Below are positions 15,819-22,961 of a stretch of 38,475 bases of DNA, in pieces. The notes under the pieces were generated by a model. The model was not told the origin of the DNA, did not search any database, and saw only the letters and a program-made list of their open reading frames with translations. This stretch comes from JBEBGV01 sp040081265 (GTDB lineage Bacteria; Acidobacteriota; Vicinamibacteria; Vicinamibacterales; UBA2999): contig JBEBGV010000043.1 in the NCBI GenBank assembly GCA_040081265.1, positions 1 through 38,475 on the forward strand, written 5' to 3'. The stretch's first letter is position 1. Every line of letters begins with the position of its first letter. The translations under genes and the position numbers were made by a program.

Positions 15819-16994
15819 TCAGATTGACAGGAGTTCCTCAATGTTCTCGACGAACGCGGCCGTGCCAAACGGTTTCTGCAGGAACGCGTGCGGCTTCAGT
15901 CCTTCGAGGTCTGCGACATTGCCGGCGTCGCCCGACATGAAGAGCACGGGCACACCAGGCCGCCGGCGCTTGAATTCCCGCGCCAGGTCACCGCCATGCT
16001 GTCCTGGCAGGACGATATCGGTAATCAGCACGTCAAAGGGCGCCGAGTCGGCGAGCGCATCCTCGGCCGTCCCATACGACGCCACCGAGAAGCCGTGGTG
16101 CATCAGGATGCTGTCGAGAAGCGCCCTCACATCGTCGTCGTCTTCGACCAGAAGGACGCGTCGCGGGGTTGGCGGCAGCAATTCCAGTGGGCGCCGAGCG
16201 GACGAAGCGGGCAGGAGTACGGTAATACGAGTGCCCTGGCCACGTTCGCTGTCGACCCAGATGTAGCCGCCCATCTGCTTGACCAGTCCGTAGGCCGCCG
16301 ACAGGCCGAGGCCCCCGCCGCATCTCGACTTGGTGGTGTGAAACGGCTCGAACAAGTGCGCCGCCTCCTGGGGATCGAGCCCGTCTCCCGAGTCTGCCAT
16401 CTCGAGGCGGACGAACCGTCCGGCCGGTAACCAGGGGCGCAACTGACGCATCTGGGCGCCGACATGGAGCACATCGGTGGCAAACCTCAGCGTGCCCCCT
16501 TCGGGCATCGCATCCGCAGCGTGACCTGCCAGATGCGACAGGACCTCCAGCAGGTGCGCGCGGTCGGCATGGACCGCCGGAAGCCTCGCGGCAAGCTGGG
16601 CACTGACCTGAATTTCGGTATGCACGACACGCCGCAGCTGCGGCAGGGCCTCGCAGACGATCGCGCTGAGGTCCAGCGGGTGCGCCGACAAGGCTTGCCG
16701 CCGACCGTAGGCGAGGAGCTGATGCGTCAACGTTGACGCCCGCTTCGACGCATCGGCGATGGCCTGCACCGCGGTGCGATTGGGGTCGGTTCCCTCCATC
16801 GTCTGGAGGACCGTTTCCGCATTGCCACCAATCACTTGCAGGATGTTGTTGAAGTCGTTGGCGACGCCGCTCGCCAGGCGCCAGACCGCCTGCAACTCGG
16901 CCGGTACGTCCTGCCGACGGGCACGCACGCCGGCCCCTGTTCCAGGATCCACCCTAGAAGGTCGCCGGGTCGCGATTGCGCGGACGCTCGCCAT
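15819..16994 (-). CDS. degenerate hybrid histidine kinase with intact receiver
   Basis: This 391-residue protein is of the NtrB-like kinase-receiver type. At the H-box, where relatives have GVAHDFNN, this protein reads GVANDFNN, so the phospho-accepting His is Asn46 (codon AAC at 16857-16859). At the N-box, where relatives have NARDAM, it reads HAADAM, so the magnesium-binding Asn is His158. The G1 box ADSGDGLD and G2 box GGGLGLSAAYG remain. The receiver (about 279-391) is intact, with VEDDDD, Asp326 in LITDIVLP, and Lys374 in LQKPF. It is therefore probably unable to autophosphorylate, but its receiver may still accept phosphate. The ATG at 16994 is preferred over GTG at 17030, which overlaps the upstream gene. 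It follows the vestigial AAA gene by 8 bp. Confidence 0.88.
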   Translation of the reverse strand: MASVRAIATRRPSRVDPGTGAGVRARRQDVPAELQAVWRLASGVANDFNNILQVIGGNAETVLQTMEGTDPNRTAVQAIADASKRASTLTHQLLAYGRRQALSAHPLDLSAIVCEALPQLRRVVHTEIQVSAQLAARLPAVHADRAHLLEVLSHLAGHAADAMPEGGTLRFATDVLHVGAQMRQLRPWLPAGRFVRLEMADSGDGLDPQEAAHLFEPFHTTKSRCGGGLGLSAAYGLVKQMGGYIWVDSERGQGTRITVLLPASSARRPLELLPPTPRRVLLVEDDDDVRALLDSILMHHGFSVASYGTAEDALADSAPFDVLITDIVLPGQHGGDLAREFKRRRPGVPVLFMSGDAGNVADLEGLKPHAFLQKPFGTAAFVENIEELLSI

Positions 16995-17002
16995 CGTAAT
17001 GT

Positions 17003-17569
17003 CTATTCCCCCGACGACCGGATGGCCCACAGCCCTTGTGACACGATGGCGTCCACGGGCCCCGACACGCCCTCATGCATCCAGGTCGCTTCACGGCGGC
17101 CCTGCACCGGCGGATACTCCACACGCAGGACGTTGAGCCGATAGAACAGACGTTCGTTGAACCTCTTCTGCCGCGCTTCGGCCGACCAGCGCCGACGGGC
17201 GCCGGTGATGATCCGAACGTCACCAAACGGATTCAGACCATCAGGATCAGGCAGATGATCAAGAGCCTCGGCGAGCTGACCCTGCACACCGGCAGACATG
17301 TCCTCGATGCTGTCGATGAACAGCGTTCCCCTCATGGCGCGCGTCAGCCACCCGCACACAGCTCCGGCTCCGCCGTCCGCCACGTCGTCCCACGGGGCAT
17401 CGTGGCGCTGCGACGCGTCACAGGTGACCGCGAGGAAGGGTCGGAGTCGTCGAGAACCAGCGTTGTGAATGAAGCGCGCACACGCGAATCGCTCGGGACT
17501 GGCCGCGGCCGCGACCAGAACCGGGAAGCTCGAGCGTGCGGCGAGAGTGAAGTCCGGATGCTGATCCAT
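17003..17569 (-). CDS. vestigial sigma54-activator AAA-like protein
   Basis: This 188-residue protein aligns by eye to the AAA core of NtrC-type activators. PVLVAAAASPERFACARFIH replaces the Walker A region, with no Gly-Lys-Thr/Glu loop. RPFLAVTCDA matches the conserved PFVALNC strand. The segment with the GAFTGA loop is shortened and lost. RGTLFIDSIEDM is a Walker B with Ser87 in place of Glu. DVRIITGARRRW and RFNERLFYRLNVLRVEYPPV match the sensor I and arginine-finger segments. There is no receiver and no DNA-binding domain. It probably neither hydrolyses ATP nor contacts sigma54; it may be a scaffold or decoy. The ATG at 17569 is chosen because homology begins after it. It lies directly before the degenerate kinase. 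Confidence 0.72.
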   Translation of the reverse strand: MDQHPDFTLAARSSFPVLVAAAASPERFACARFIHNAGSRRLRPFLAVTCDASQRHDAPWDDVADGGAGAVCGWLTRAMRGTLFIDSIEDMSAGVQGQLAEALDHLPDPDGLNPFGDVRIITGARRRWSAEARQKRFNERLFYRLNVLRVEYPPVQGRREATWMHEGVSGPVDAIVSQGLWAIRSSGE

Positions 17570-17643
17570 TGGCTGAGGGCACGCAAACCGCGTGCCCTGC
17601 TGATCCGTCTCATCCCTAGCGCGCCGACACAGGTAAGGTCTAC

Positions 17644-18066
17644 TCACCGCACGAACCGGGTGGACTGGTTCCGTGACTGTTCGAAGTGGTCTCTGAAGCC
17701 TGGAATCTTCTGATCCATGAACTCGGTCAGGCGCGAGATGCCGAGGCCAATCAACGCCCCCTGGATGAGTCCGATGGTTTCCCGGGTCCTCTCCTGCAGC
17801 GGCCACGACGGGCGACGCGGCGCGACTAGCGCTTGAGTCAGCTCCGAGTCTGGGTGACCACTCTCCCGACGCTCATTGGTCCACAGCGCCAGAAGGATCC
17901 CGCCGCCAACAGCAGCCCCGAGGGTCGCCATCGGGTATCGGTCGACGTAGTGCTTCCAGTCGGTCGCCATCGACACTCGCCCTTCGAGCTCACGAAGGTT
18001 TGCGCCAAGCTCATCCCGGTGATCACGAATGTCAGCAGCTATCTCGTCTGTCGTTTGTTCAGCCAT
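17644..18066 (-). CDS. DUF3618-like membrane-associated protein
   Basis: This is a 140-residue protein. The N-terminal amphipathic region, DEIAADIRDHRDELGANLRELEGRV (positions about 6-30), matches the DUF3618 pattern. A hydrophobic segment, MATLGAAVGGGILLALW (about 46-62), is followed by a charged linker and a second weakly hydrophobic stretch (about 97-112). The start is supported by AGGGAG 8 bp upstream of the ATG at 18066. It overlaps the end of the YqjE-like gene by 28 bp. The trio resembles the enterobacterial yqjD-yqjE-yqjK arrangement, whose proteins are membrane-anchored and, for YqjD, ribosome-associated. The function here is inferred from that resemblance only. Confidence 0.8.
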   Translation of the reverse strand: MAEQTTDEIAADIRDHRDELGANLRELEGRVSMATDWKHYVDRYPMATLGAAVGGGILLALWTNERRESGHPDSELTQALVAPRRPSWPLQERTRETIGLIQGALIGLGISRLTEFMDQKIPGFRDHFEQSRNQSTRFVR

Positions 18067-18431
18067 TCCACGTTCTCCCTGAGCATGTCGGTGGTCTGCG
18101 TGGGCAGGTCTTGCATCGCCTTGACACGCGCGATGCCGGTAGAGACGAGCCCGATGCTGAGCACGACCATCGCTCCCGTGACGACCAGTCCGGCCAGCCA
18201 CAACGGCATCACCAGCGCCAGGCCGTACATGGCGGAAAGGAGGGCGAACAGGCCGGCATATACGGCCGTGACGACCGCCGCCCCGAGCCATTTCGCCGAA
18301 CCCGTTGCCGCCGCAACGCGCTGCCGCACTTCCACCCGCGCCATGCGGATCTCGGACCGGAGGATCGACTGGATGTTGCCGACAATGTCCTGGAGGACCT
18401 CGGTGACGGGGCGATCAGGCATCACAGCCAC
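18039..18431 (-). CDS. YqjE-like (DUF1469/phage holin-like family) membrane protein
   Basis: This 130-residue protein has an amphipathic N-terminus (DIVGNIQSILRSEIRMARVEV) and two transmembrane helices (about 46-74 and 80-105). This layout is typical of the DUF1469/Actinobacterial holin-X group to which YqjE belongs. The preferred start is the GTG at 18431, which has AGGAG 7 bp upstream; an ATG at 18422 is the alternative. It lies 17 bp after the DUF883-like gene and overlaps the DUF3618 gene. Despite the family name there is no sign of a phage context. Confidence 0.85.
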   Translation of the reverse strand: MAVMPDRPVTEVLQDIVGNIQSILRSEIRMARVEVRQRVAAATGSAKWLGAAVVTAVYAGLFALLSAMYGLALVMPLWLAGLVVTGAMVVLSIGLVSTGIARVKAMQDLPTQTTDMLRENVEWLNKRQTR

Positions 18432-18448
18432 ATTCCAGCTCCTCTCAG

Positions 18449-18832
18449 TCAGTCGTTGCTGGTGAACAACTTGGCGACCACAAAGCCGAACGCCGCCGCG
18501 ATCACCAGGGCGCTGCCGGGATTCCGCTTCACCATCCCGTGCACGTCGGACATCATCCCGCTGGCATCACGCGAACGGACGTAGTCGGCCGCAGAGTCGA
18601 GCGAGTTCGCGGTGGTGTGAGCGGTGCTGGCCAGCGGTTTCGCAGGGATGCGGTCAGCGGCGCTGCGGAGTGCCGACGCTGCCTTGCCCAGGCCTGTCGC
18701 GGCGGTGTCACGGGTCTGGTCGAGGCGGTCGGTCAGCGACAGAGTCGCTTCCCGCGCCGTCTCCGTCACCACTTCTTTCGCGTCTGCCAGTTCGTTGCTC
18801 ATCACGTCGTTGAAATTTGTTGTGTTTGCCAT
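18449..18832 (-). CDS. YqjD/ElaB-like (DUF883-type) membrane-anchored protein
   Basis: This is a 127-residue protein. It has a long helical, Ala/Thr/Asp-rich region with a possible coiled coil (about 10-95) and a C-terminal membrane anchor (NPGSALVIAAAFGFVVAKLF, about 104-123). This is the architecture of ElaB/YqjD/YgaM proteins, which in E. coli are tail-anchored inner-membrane proteins that associate with ribosomes in stationary phase. The ATG at 18832 is fixed by GGGGAGG 6 bp upstream. It is the first gene of a minus-strand run that continues through the DUF1469 and DUF3618 genes and perhaps the degenerate kinase pair. Confidence 0.82.
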   Translation of the reverse strand: MANTTNFNDVMSNELADAKEVVTETAREATLSLTDRLDQTRDTAATGLGKAASALRSAADRIPAKPLASTAHTTANSLDSAADYVRSRDASGMMSDVHGMVKRNPGSALVIAAAFGFVVAKLFTSND

Positions 18833-18931
18833 TGAATCCTCCCCTTGATCGAAAAAGCACGTCTGATGCCATCGGGCGGTTACCGTGCAGGTTCCGATTG
18901 AGCATTCGTGATGCCACCTTCTGGTGAAGCC

Positions 18932-18980
18932 GGCCCGCATCCGGGCCACACAACAGCCGTCGCAATACTTCGCAACACTT
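18932..18980. other. hairpin and imperfect decamer repeat in divergent gap
   Basis: In the 199-bp gap between the YqjD-like gene and cotH there is a 6-bp GC stem (18932-18937 with 18942-18947). Two head-to-tail decamers differ at one base (CGCAATACTT 18961-18970 and CGCAACACTT 18971-18980). These may be regulator sites for either gene. No clear promoter boxes were identified. Confidence 0.4.
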
Positions 18981-19031
18981 CTTAACCTCATGACGATTGT
19001 GTAAACACCTCAGCCACACGACACTGGATTC

Positions 19032-20840
19032 ATGACATTGCGACCGAGTGGCCCGACCTTGTCTCTGCTCGCCCTCTTCACCAGCGCCGCGCTGCTGCCG
19101 GGTTTGATCGATCCCGTGTCCGCGCAGACCGTGCGCCGCCCGGCGGGCTGGTCCGACGCCACGCATGCCAGCAACGTCCGGCCCGACTACGGCCGCCTCT
19201 TCGCAACGAACCGGGTGCACGAACTGCGCATCTCCATTCCGACCGATAAATTCAACGAGATGCAGGAAGACTTGAAGACGATCGGTCCCGCAGGCATGCC
19301 GGGCTTCGGCCCTGGCGGGCCAGGTGGGCCTGGTGGCGCCGGTCGTCCGGGTGGCCCGGGCGGATTCGATCCCAACCAGATGGCGGCCATGTTCGAAGCG
19401 GCCGGGCTGGCCTGCGAAGGCAAGGCGGAAAATTCGGCCTGCTCCGCCGTGGGCATCGAGGGCAAGTGCACGCCGATGTTTGGAGGGCCGCTCGCCTGCG
19501 TGCCCGAAGCGATGGCGAACATGATGCGCGGCGGCGCCATCAACCTCACCACGCGAGATCCGATCTACGTCCCGGTCACGGTCAGCTACGACGGCCGCAC
19601 CTGGACCAAGGTCGGGATGCGGTACAAGGGCAACTCGTCGCTCGTCACGGCAAGCGGAACGGGCAACGGCAAGGTGCCCTTCAGGCTCGACTTCGAGCGC
19701 TATGAGAAGGAGGACCCGGCGGTCGATGGACAGCGGTTCTTCGGCTTCAAGGAGCTGACGTTCTCCTCCAACTTCGCCGACGACTCTCAGCTCCGCGAAG
19801 TACTCGGTGCCGAAATCTTCCGGGACCGGGGCGTAGCGGCACCCCGCGCGGCGTTTTATCGCATCTACGTCGACACCGGCTCGGGGCCGCAGTACTGGGG
19901 TCTCTACTCGATGATCGAGGACCCGGGCGACGGCGCGATGCTCGACACGCAGCTGGGCGGGCGAGACGCCAACCTCTACAAGCCAGACGGCCCCGGCGCC
20001 GACTGGACGCGCTTCACGAAGGAAGGCTTCCCCAAGAAGACCAACGAGAAGGCCGACGACTTCCGCGACGTGGAAGCCGCGATCGCCGCGCTGCACGCCC
20101 CGCGCACCGACGCCGCGGCGTGGCGGGCGAAGCTGGAATCAACCTTTGACGTGAATCAGTTCCTCAAGTGGCTCGCCGTCAACACCGCGATCGAGAACTG
20201 GGATACCTACGGCGCGATGGCCCACAACTACTACCTCTACGCCAACCCGAAGGCCGGCGGGCGCCTGCAGTGGATTCCCTGGGACAACAACATGGCCTTC
20301 GGCATGGGTCCCGGTGGCGCTGGCATACGCTTCGGCGGACCCGGCGGACCGGGCGGACCAGGCGGCCCACCACCCGGCCGCGGCTTTGTGTTCCGTGGGG
20401 GCGGCCCACCCCCGGGAGGTCCGGCTCCTGGCGGAGGTCCCGGCCCCGGCGCGCGGCCCGGCGGGCCACCGGTCTTCGGCCCACGCTTCGGTGGCGCGGG
20501 CGACGTGATGCACTCGAATCCGGGCGCACAGTGGCCGCTGCTCGGGTTCCTGCTCGCCGACGATGTCTACAAGGCGCGCTATCGGCGCGAGCTCGAAGCC
20601 TCGATGGGCGGGCTCATGGCACCCGACGCCTTCGCGAAGCGGGCGCGCGAGCTTCACACCCTGATCGCTTCGTCGGTGGCTGGTCCCAACGGCGAGCGTC
20701 CCACGCACACAACGGTAAGCTCGGCCGACGCGTTCCAGACAGCGGTCGACGGTCCGGGTGGCCTGATCGAGCTCACCCAGAAACGACGCGAGACCATTCG
20801 CACTGCGCTGGCCGTGACCCCTGCAGGCAGCGCACGATGA
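19032..20840 (+). CDS. CotH-family protein kinase-like protein
   Basis: This 602-residue secreted protein has a signal peptide (residues 1-31, ending PVSAQ). CotH proteins are atypical protein kinases with a remote kinase fold, first known from Bacillus spore coats. Here the family motifs appear in order: RISIPTDKFNEMQ, MRYKGNSSL (about 197), PFRLDFERY, KELTFSSNFADDSQLREVLGAEIFRD, YWGLYSMIE, NLYKPDG, NTAIENWDTY and IPWDNNMAFG (about 416). Two low-complexity Gly-Pro insertions occur, at about 90-110 and 436-483; the second directly follows the WDNN motif. The stop overlaps the VTC gene start (ATGA). The CotH-VTC-DUF4956 grouping is recurrent in bacteria and may link polyphosphate with protein modification. 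Confidence 0.9.
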   Translation: MTLRPSGPTLSLLALFTSAALLPGLIDPVSAQTVRRPAGWSDATHASNVRPDYGRLFATNRVHELRISIPTDKFNEMQEDLKTIGPAGMPGFGPGGPGGPGGAGRPGGPGGFDPNQMAAMFEAAGLACEGKAENSACSAVGIEGKCTPMFGGPLACVPEAMANMMRGGAINLTTRDPIYVPVTVSYDGRTWTKVGMRYKGNSSLVTASGTGNGKVPFRLDFERYEKEDPAVDGQRFFGFKELTFSSNFADDSQLREVLGAEIFRDRGVAAPRAAFYRIYVDTGSGPQYWGLYSMIEDPGDGAMLDTQLGGRDANLYKPDGPGADWTRFTKEGFPKKTNEKADDFRDVEAAIAALHAPRTDAAAWRAKLESTFDVNQFLKWLAVNTAIENWDTYGAMAHNYYLYANPKAGGRLQWIPWDNNMAFGMGPGGAGIRFGGPGGPGGPGGPPPGRGFVFRGGGPPPGGPAPGGGPGPGARPGGPPVFGPRFGGAGDVMHSNPGAQWPLLGFLLADDVYKARYRRELEASMGGLMAPDAFAKRARELHTLIASSVAGPNGERPTHTTVSSADAFQTAVDGPGGLIELTQKRRETIRTALAVTPAGSAR

Positions 20841-21598
20841 CCGAGGCCCTCGTCGATCCGGCCCTCGACGCGCTCGAGCGGCTGGAAGATGCGTCGCCGG
20901 AGCTGCTCGCGGACCGGCTTCTCCAGACGCGTGTGGACCGCAAGTTCGTCATGCCGCGCACCCTCATCGCGCCGCTTCTCACGCGGCTCGATGCCGGGCA
21001 CCGCCTGCTGCGGGCAGCCGGCTCCCCTGCCGCCACGTACGAGACCTGGTACTTCGACACGCCCGACTGGCGGCTCTACGACGACCACCGGCGCGGACGC
21101 ATGCCGCGTTACAAGGTGCGCGTCCGTCATCAGGTCGAGCGGCAGATGTCGTTTCTCGAGGTGAAACGCAAGGCGCAGGACGGACGCACCCACAAGGCGC
21201 GGCTCGAGCGCACCTTTCGCGACGCCAGCCTCGACGCCACCGCTGGCGACTTCATCGCCGCGCACAGCCCCATCACCACGGCAGAGCTGCGGCCGGCGCT
21301 GTGGCTCCGCTTCCGTCGCGCCACCATCCTCTCGGTGGATACGGAGGAGCGCCTCACCATCGACTGGGACTTCTCGTTCCGCACCATCCACAGCGACCGT
21401 GCGTGGGAGCAGGCGGCGATCGTCGAAATCAAGCAGCCGCGCTACCACCACGACACGCCGTCGGTCCGCGCCCTGCGCGACCTCGGCGTGCGTGAGTCGT
21501 CCATCAGCAAGTACTGCGTAGGCCTGGCGATGTTGTCGCCGCTGCGTGCCAACTCTTTCAAGCCCGCCCTTCGGGACATCGAACGTATCTCCGCATGA
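20837..21598 (+). CDS. VTC-domain polyphosphate polymerase-like protein
   Basis: This 253-residue cytoplasmic protein has the VTC/CYTH-type triphosphate tunnel fold. Basic and acidic residues on opposing strands are visible in TRVDRKFVMP, ETWYFDTPDWRLY, RYKVRVRHQ, SFLEVKRKAQDGRTHKARLER, TIDWDFSF and VEIKQPRYH. In yeast Vtc4 this domain makes polyphosphate from ATP, and bacterial homologues are thought to do the same. The start overlaps the cotH stop by 4 bp and the end overlaps the DUF4956 gene by 4 bp, so the three are translationally coupled. No membrane or SPX domain is present; membrane attachment may come from the DUF4956 partner. Confidence 0.9.
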   Translation: MTEALVDPALDALERLEDASPELLADRLLQTRVDRKFVMPRTLIAPLLTRLDAGHRLLRAAGSPAATYETWYFDTPDWRLYDDHRRGRMPRYKVRVRHQVERQMSFLEVKRKAQDGRTHKARLERTFRDASLDATAGDFIAAHSPITTAELRPALWLRFRRATILSVDTEERLTIDWDFSFRTIHSDRAWEQAAIVEIKQPRYHHDTPSVRALRDLGVRESSISKYCVGLAMLSPLRANSFKPALRDIERISA

Positions 21599-22227
21599 AC
21601 GAACTCTTCGGCTCGGCGATTCTCCCGGCGGCTGGCGTGCTGACCAGCCTGACCCTTCGTTTCCTCGTCAACGTCATTCTGCTGGCCATCCTCGTCCGCA
21701 TCTATATGCGCGGTGTCAGCGACCGCACCTACGTCTTCACCTTCGTCCTGCTGAACATCGTCACCTTCTCGGTCGCCTTCCTGCTCAGCAAGGTGCCCAT
21801 TCAGCTCGGGTTCGCTGTCGGCCTCTTTGGCGTCTTCGGTATCCTGCGCTACCGCACCGAGGCGATTCCGGCGCGCGACCTCACCTATCTCTTCGCCGTG
21901 ATCGGCGTGGCGCTGCTGAACTCTCTGTCCCACACGGGTATCAGCCTGGTCGAGTTGCTGCTCGTGAACGCGGTCATCGGCGGTGCCGCGGCGCTGCTCG
22001 AAACTGCCACCTTCTCGAAGCGCGAGGAATCCCGCCAGGTCGTCTATGATCGCCTGGACCTGCTGGCACCCGAGGCAACCGAGGCTCTGCTCGCCGACCT
22101 GCGCCAGCGCACCCGGCTGCCCGTGACACGTTACGAGATCGGCAACATGGATCTGCTGAAAGACACCGCCGCTATCACGGTCTTCTACAGGCGCACACCC
22201 GCCACGCTCCAGCCCAGCCGTACGTGA
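21595..22227 (+). CDS. DUF4956 membrane protein
   Basis: This is a 210-residue protein. The N-terminal half has four or five transmembrane helices (about 10-38, 45-65, 70-84, 100-118 and 120-135), including the conserved GFAVGLFGVFGILRYRTEAIPARDLTYLF. A soluble C-terminal domain follows (about 145-205, VVYDRLDLLAPE and RTRLPVTRYEIGNMDLLKDTAAITVFY). The family lacks a proven activity but is repeatedly found with VTC proteins, where it may act as a membrane partner or export channel for polyphosphate. Overlaps of 4 bp on both sides (ATGA with VTC, GTGA with the response regulator) place it in the middle of one operon. Confidence 0.9.
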   Translation: MNELFGSAILPAAGVLTSLTLRFLVNVILLAILVRIYMRGVSDRTYVFTFVLLNIVTFSVAFLLSKVPIQLGFAVGLFGVFGILRYRTEAIPARDLTYLFAVIGVALLNSLSHTGISLVELLLVNAVIGGAAALLETATFSKREESRQVVYDRLDLLAPEATEALLADLRQRTRLPVTRYEIGNMDLLKDTAAITVFYRRTPATLQPSRT

Positions 22228-22940
22228 ACCCAGGGTCTCTGACCGCCTCTCCGGCGGACATCCTCATCGTTGAAGACGACGCACGGCTGGCAGCGCTGCT
22301 GGAGGAGTTCTTCAACACCAACGGCTTTGTGGTGAATCTGGAGGGGCGTGGAGACCGCGCCGTGGAACGCATCGCGCGCGAGCGCCCGACGCTGGTCATC
22401 CTGGACGTCATGCTGCCCGGCAAGAGCGGCTTCGATGTCTGCCGGGATGTCAGGGCCACCTACAGCGGCGGCATCCTGATGCTGACCGCCGGCAAGGCGG
22501 AGGTGGACCACGCCGTCGGCCTCGAACTCGGCGCCGATGACTATGTCATCAAGCCGGTCGAACCACGCATCCTGCTGGCGCGCGTGCGGAGCCTGATCAG
22601 GCGCCTCGACGGCAGCCTGGCCCAGGCGCCCACACCCCCGGAGGTCTCCGTCGGGAGTCTGACCGTGCGACGCGGGTCGCGCGAGGTGACCGTCGCCGGG
22701 ACACCGGTCGAGGTGACGGCGTTGGAATTCGACGTGTTGTCCATTCTCGCCAGGCAGGCCGGCGAGGTCGTGAGCCGCGAGGATCTCTACCAGCAGGTGC
22801 GCGGCACCACGTGGGATGGGGTTGACCGCGGCATGGACGTCCACATCTCGCGTCTGCGCCAGAAGCTGGAAGCCGCAGGACTCGACGCCGCTACGCTGAA
22901 GTCGGTGCGCGGCCTCGGCTATCTGCTCGTCAAACGGTGA
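22224..22940 (+). CDS. OmpR/RstA-type response regulator
   Basis: This is a 238-residue regulator. The receiver (about 12-125) has EDD near 17-19, phospho-acceptor Asp61 in VILDVMLP, and Lys110 in YVIKPVE. The winged helix (about 143-238) ends with RGLGYLLVK, as in OmpR-type proteins. The GTG start overlaps the DUF4956 stop, so the regulator is made together with the CotH-VTC-DUF4956 proteins. Its likely partner is the RstB-like kinase at 23914, separated from it only by an opposite-strand transporter gene. Confidence 0.95.
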   Translation: MNPGSLTASPADILIVEDDARLAALLEEFFNTNGFVVNLEGRGDRAVERIARERPTLVILDVMLPGKSGFDVCRDVRATYSGGILMLTAGKAEVDHAVGLELGADDYVIKPVEPRILLARVRSLIRRLDGSLAQAPTPPEVSVGSLTVRRGSREVTVAGTPVEVTALEFDVLSILARQAGEVVSREDLYQQVRGTTWDGVDRGMDVHISRLRQKLEAAGLDAATLKSVRGLGYLLVKR

Positions 22941-22961
22941 GGCGACGGCCCTGCCGCTCTC

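Noticed and set aside
18036..18431. Phage holin gene as evidence for a prophage
   Set aside because: The holin name comes from a broad family; the flanking genes are YqjD- and DUF3618-like chromosomal genes, and no phage structural or lysis genes are present.
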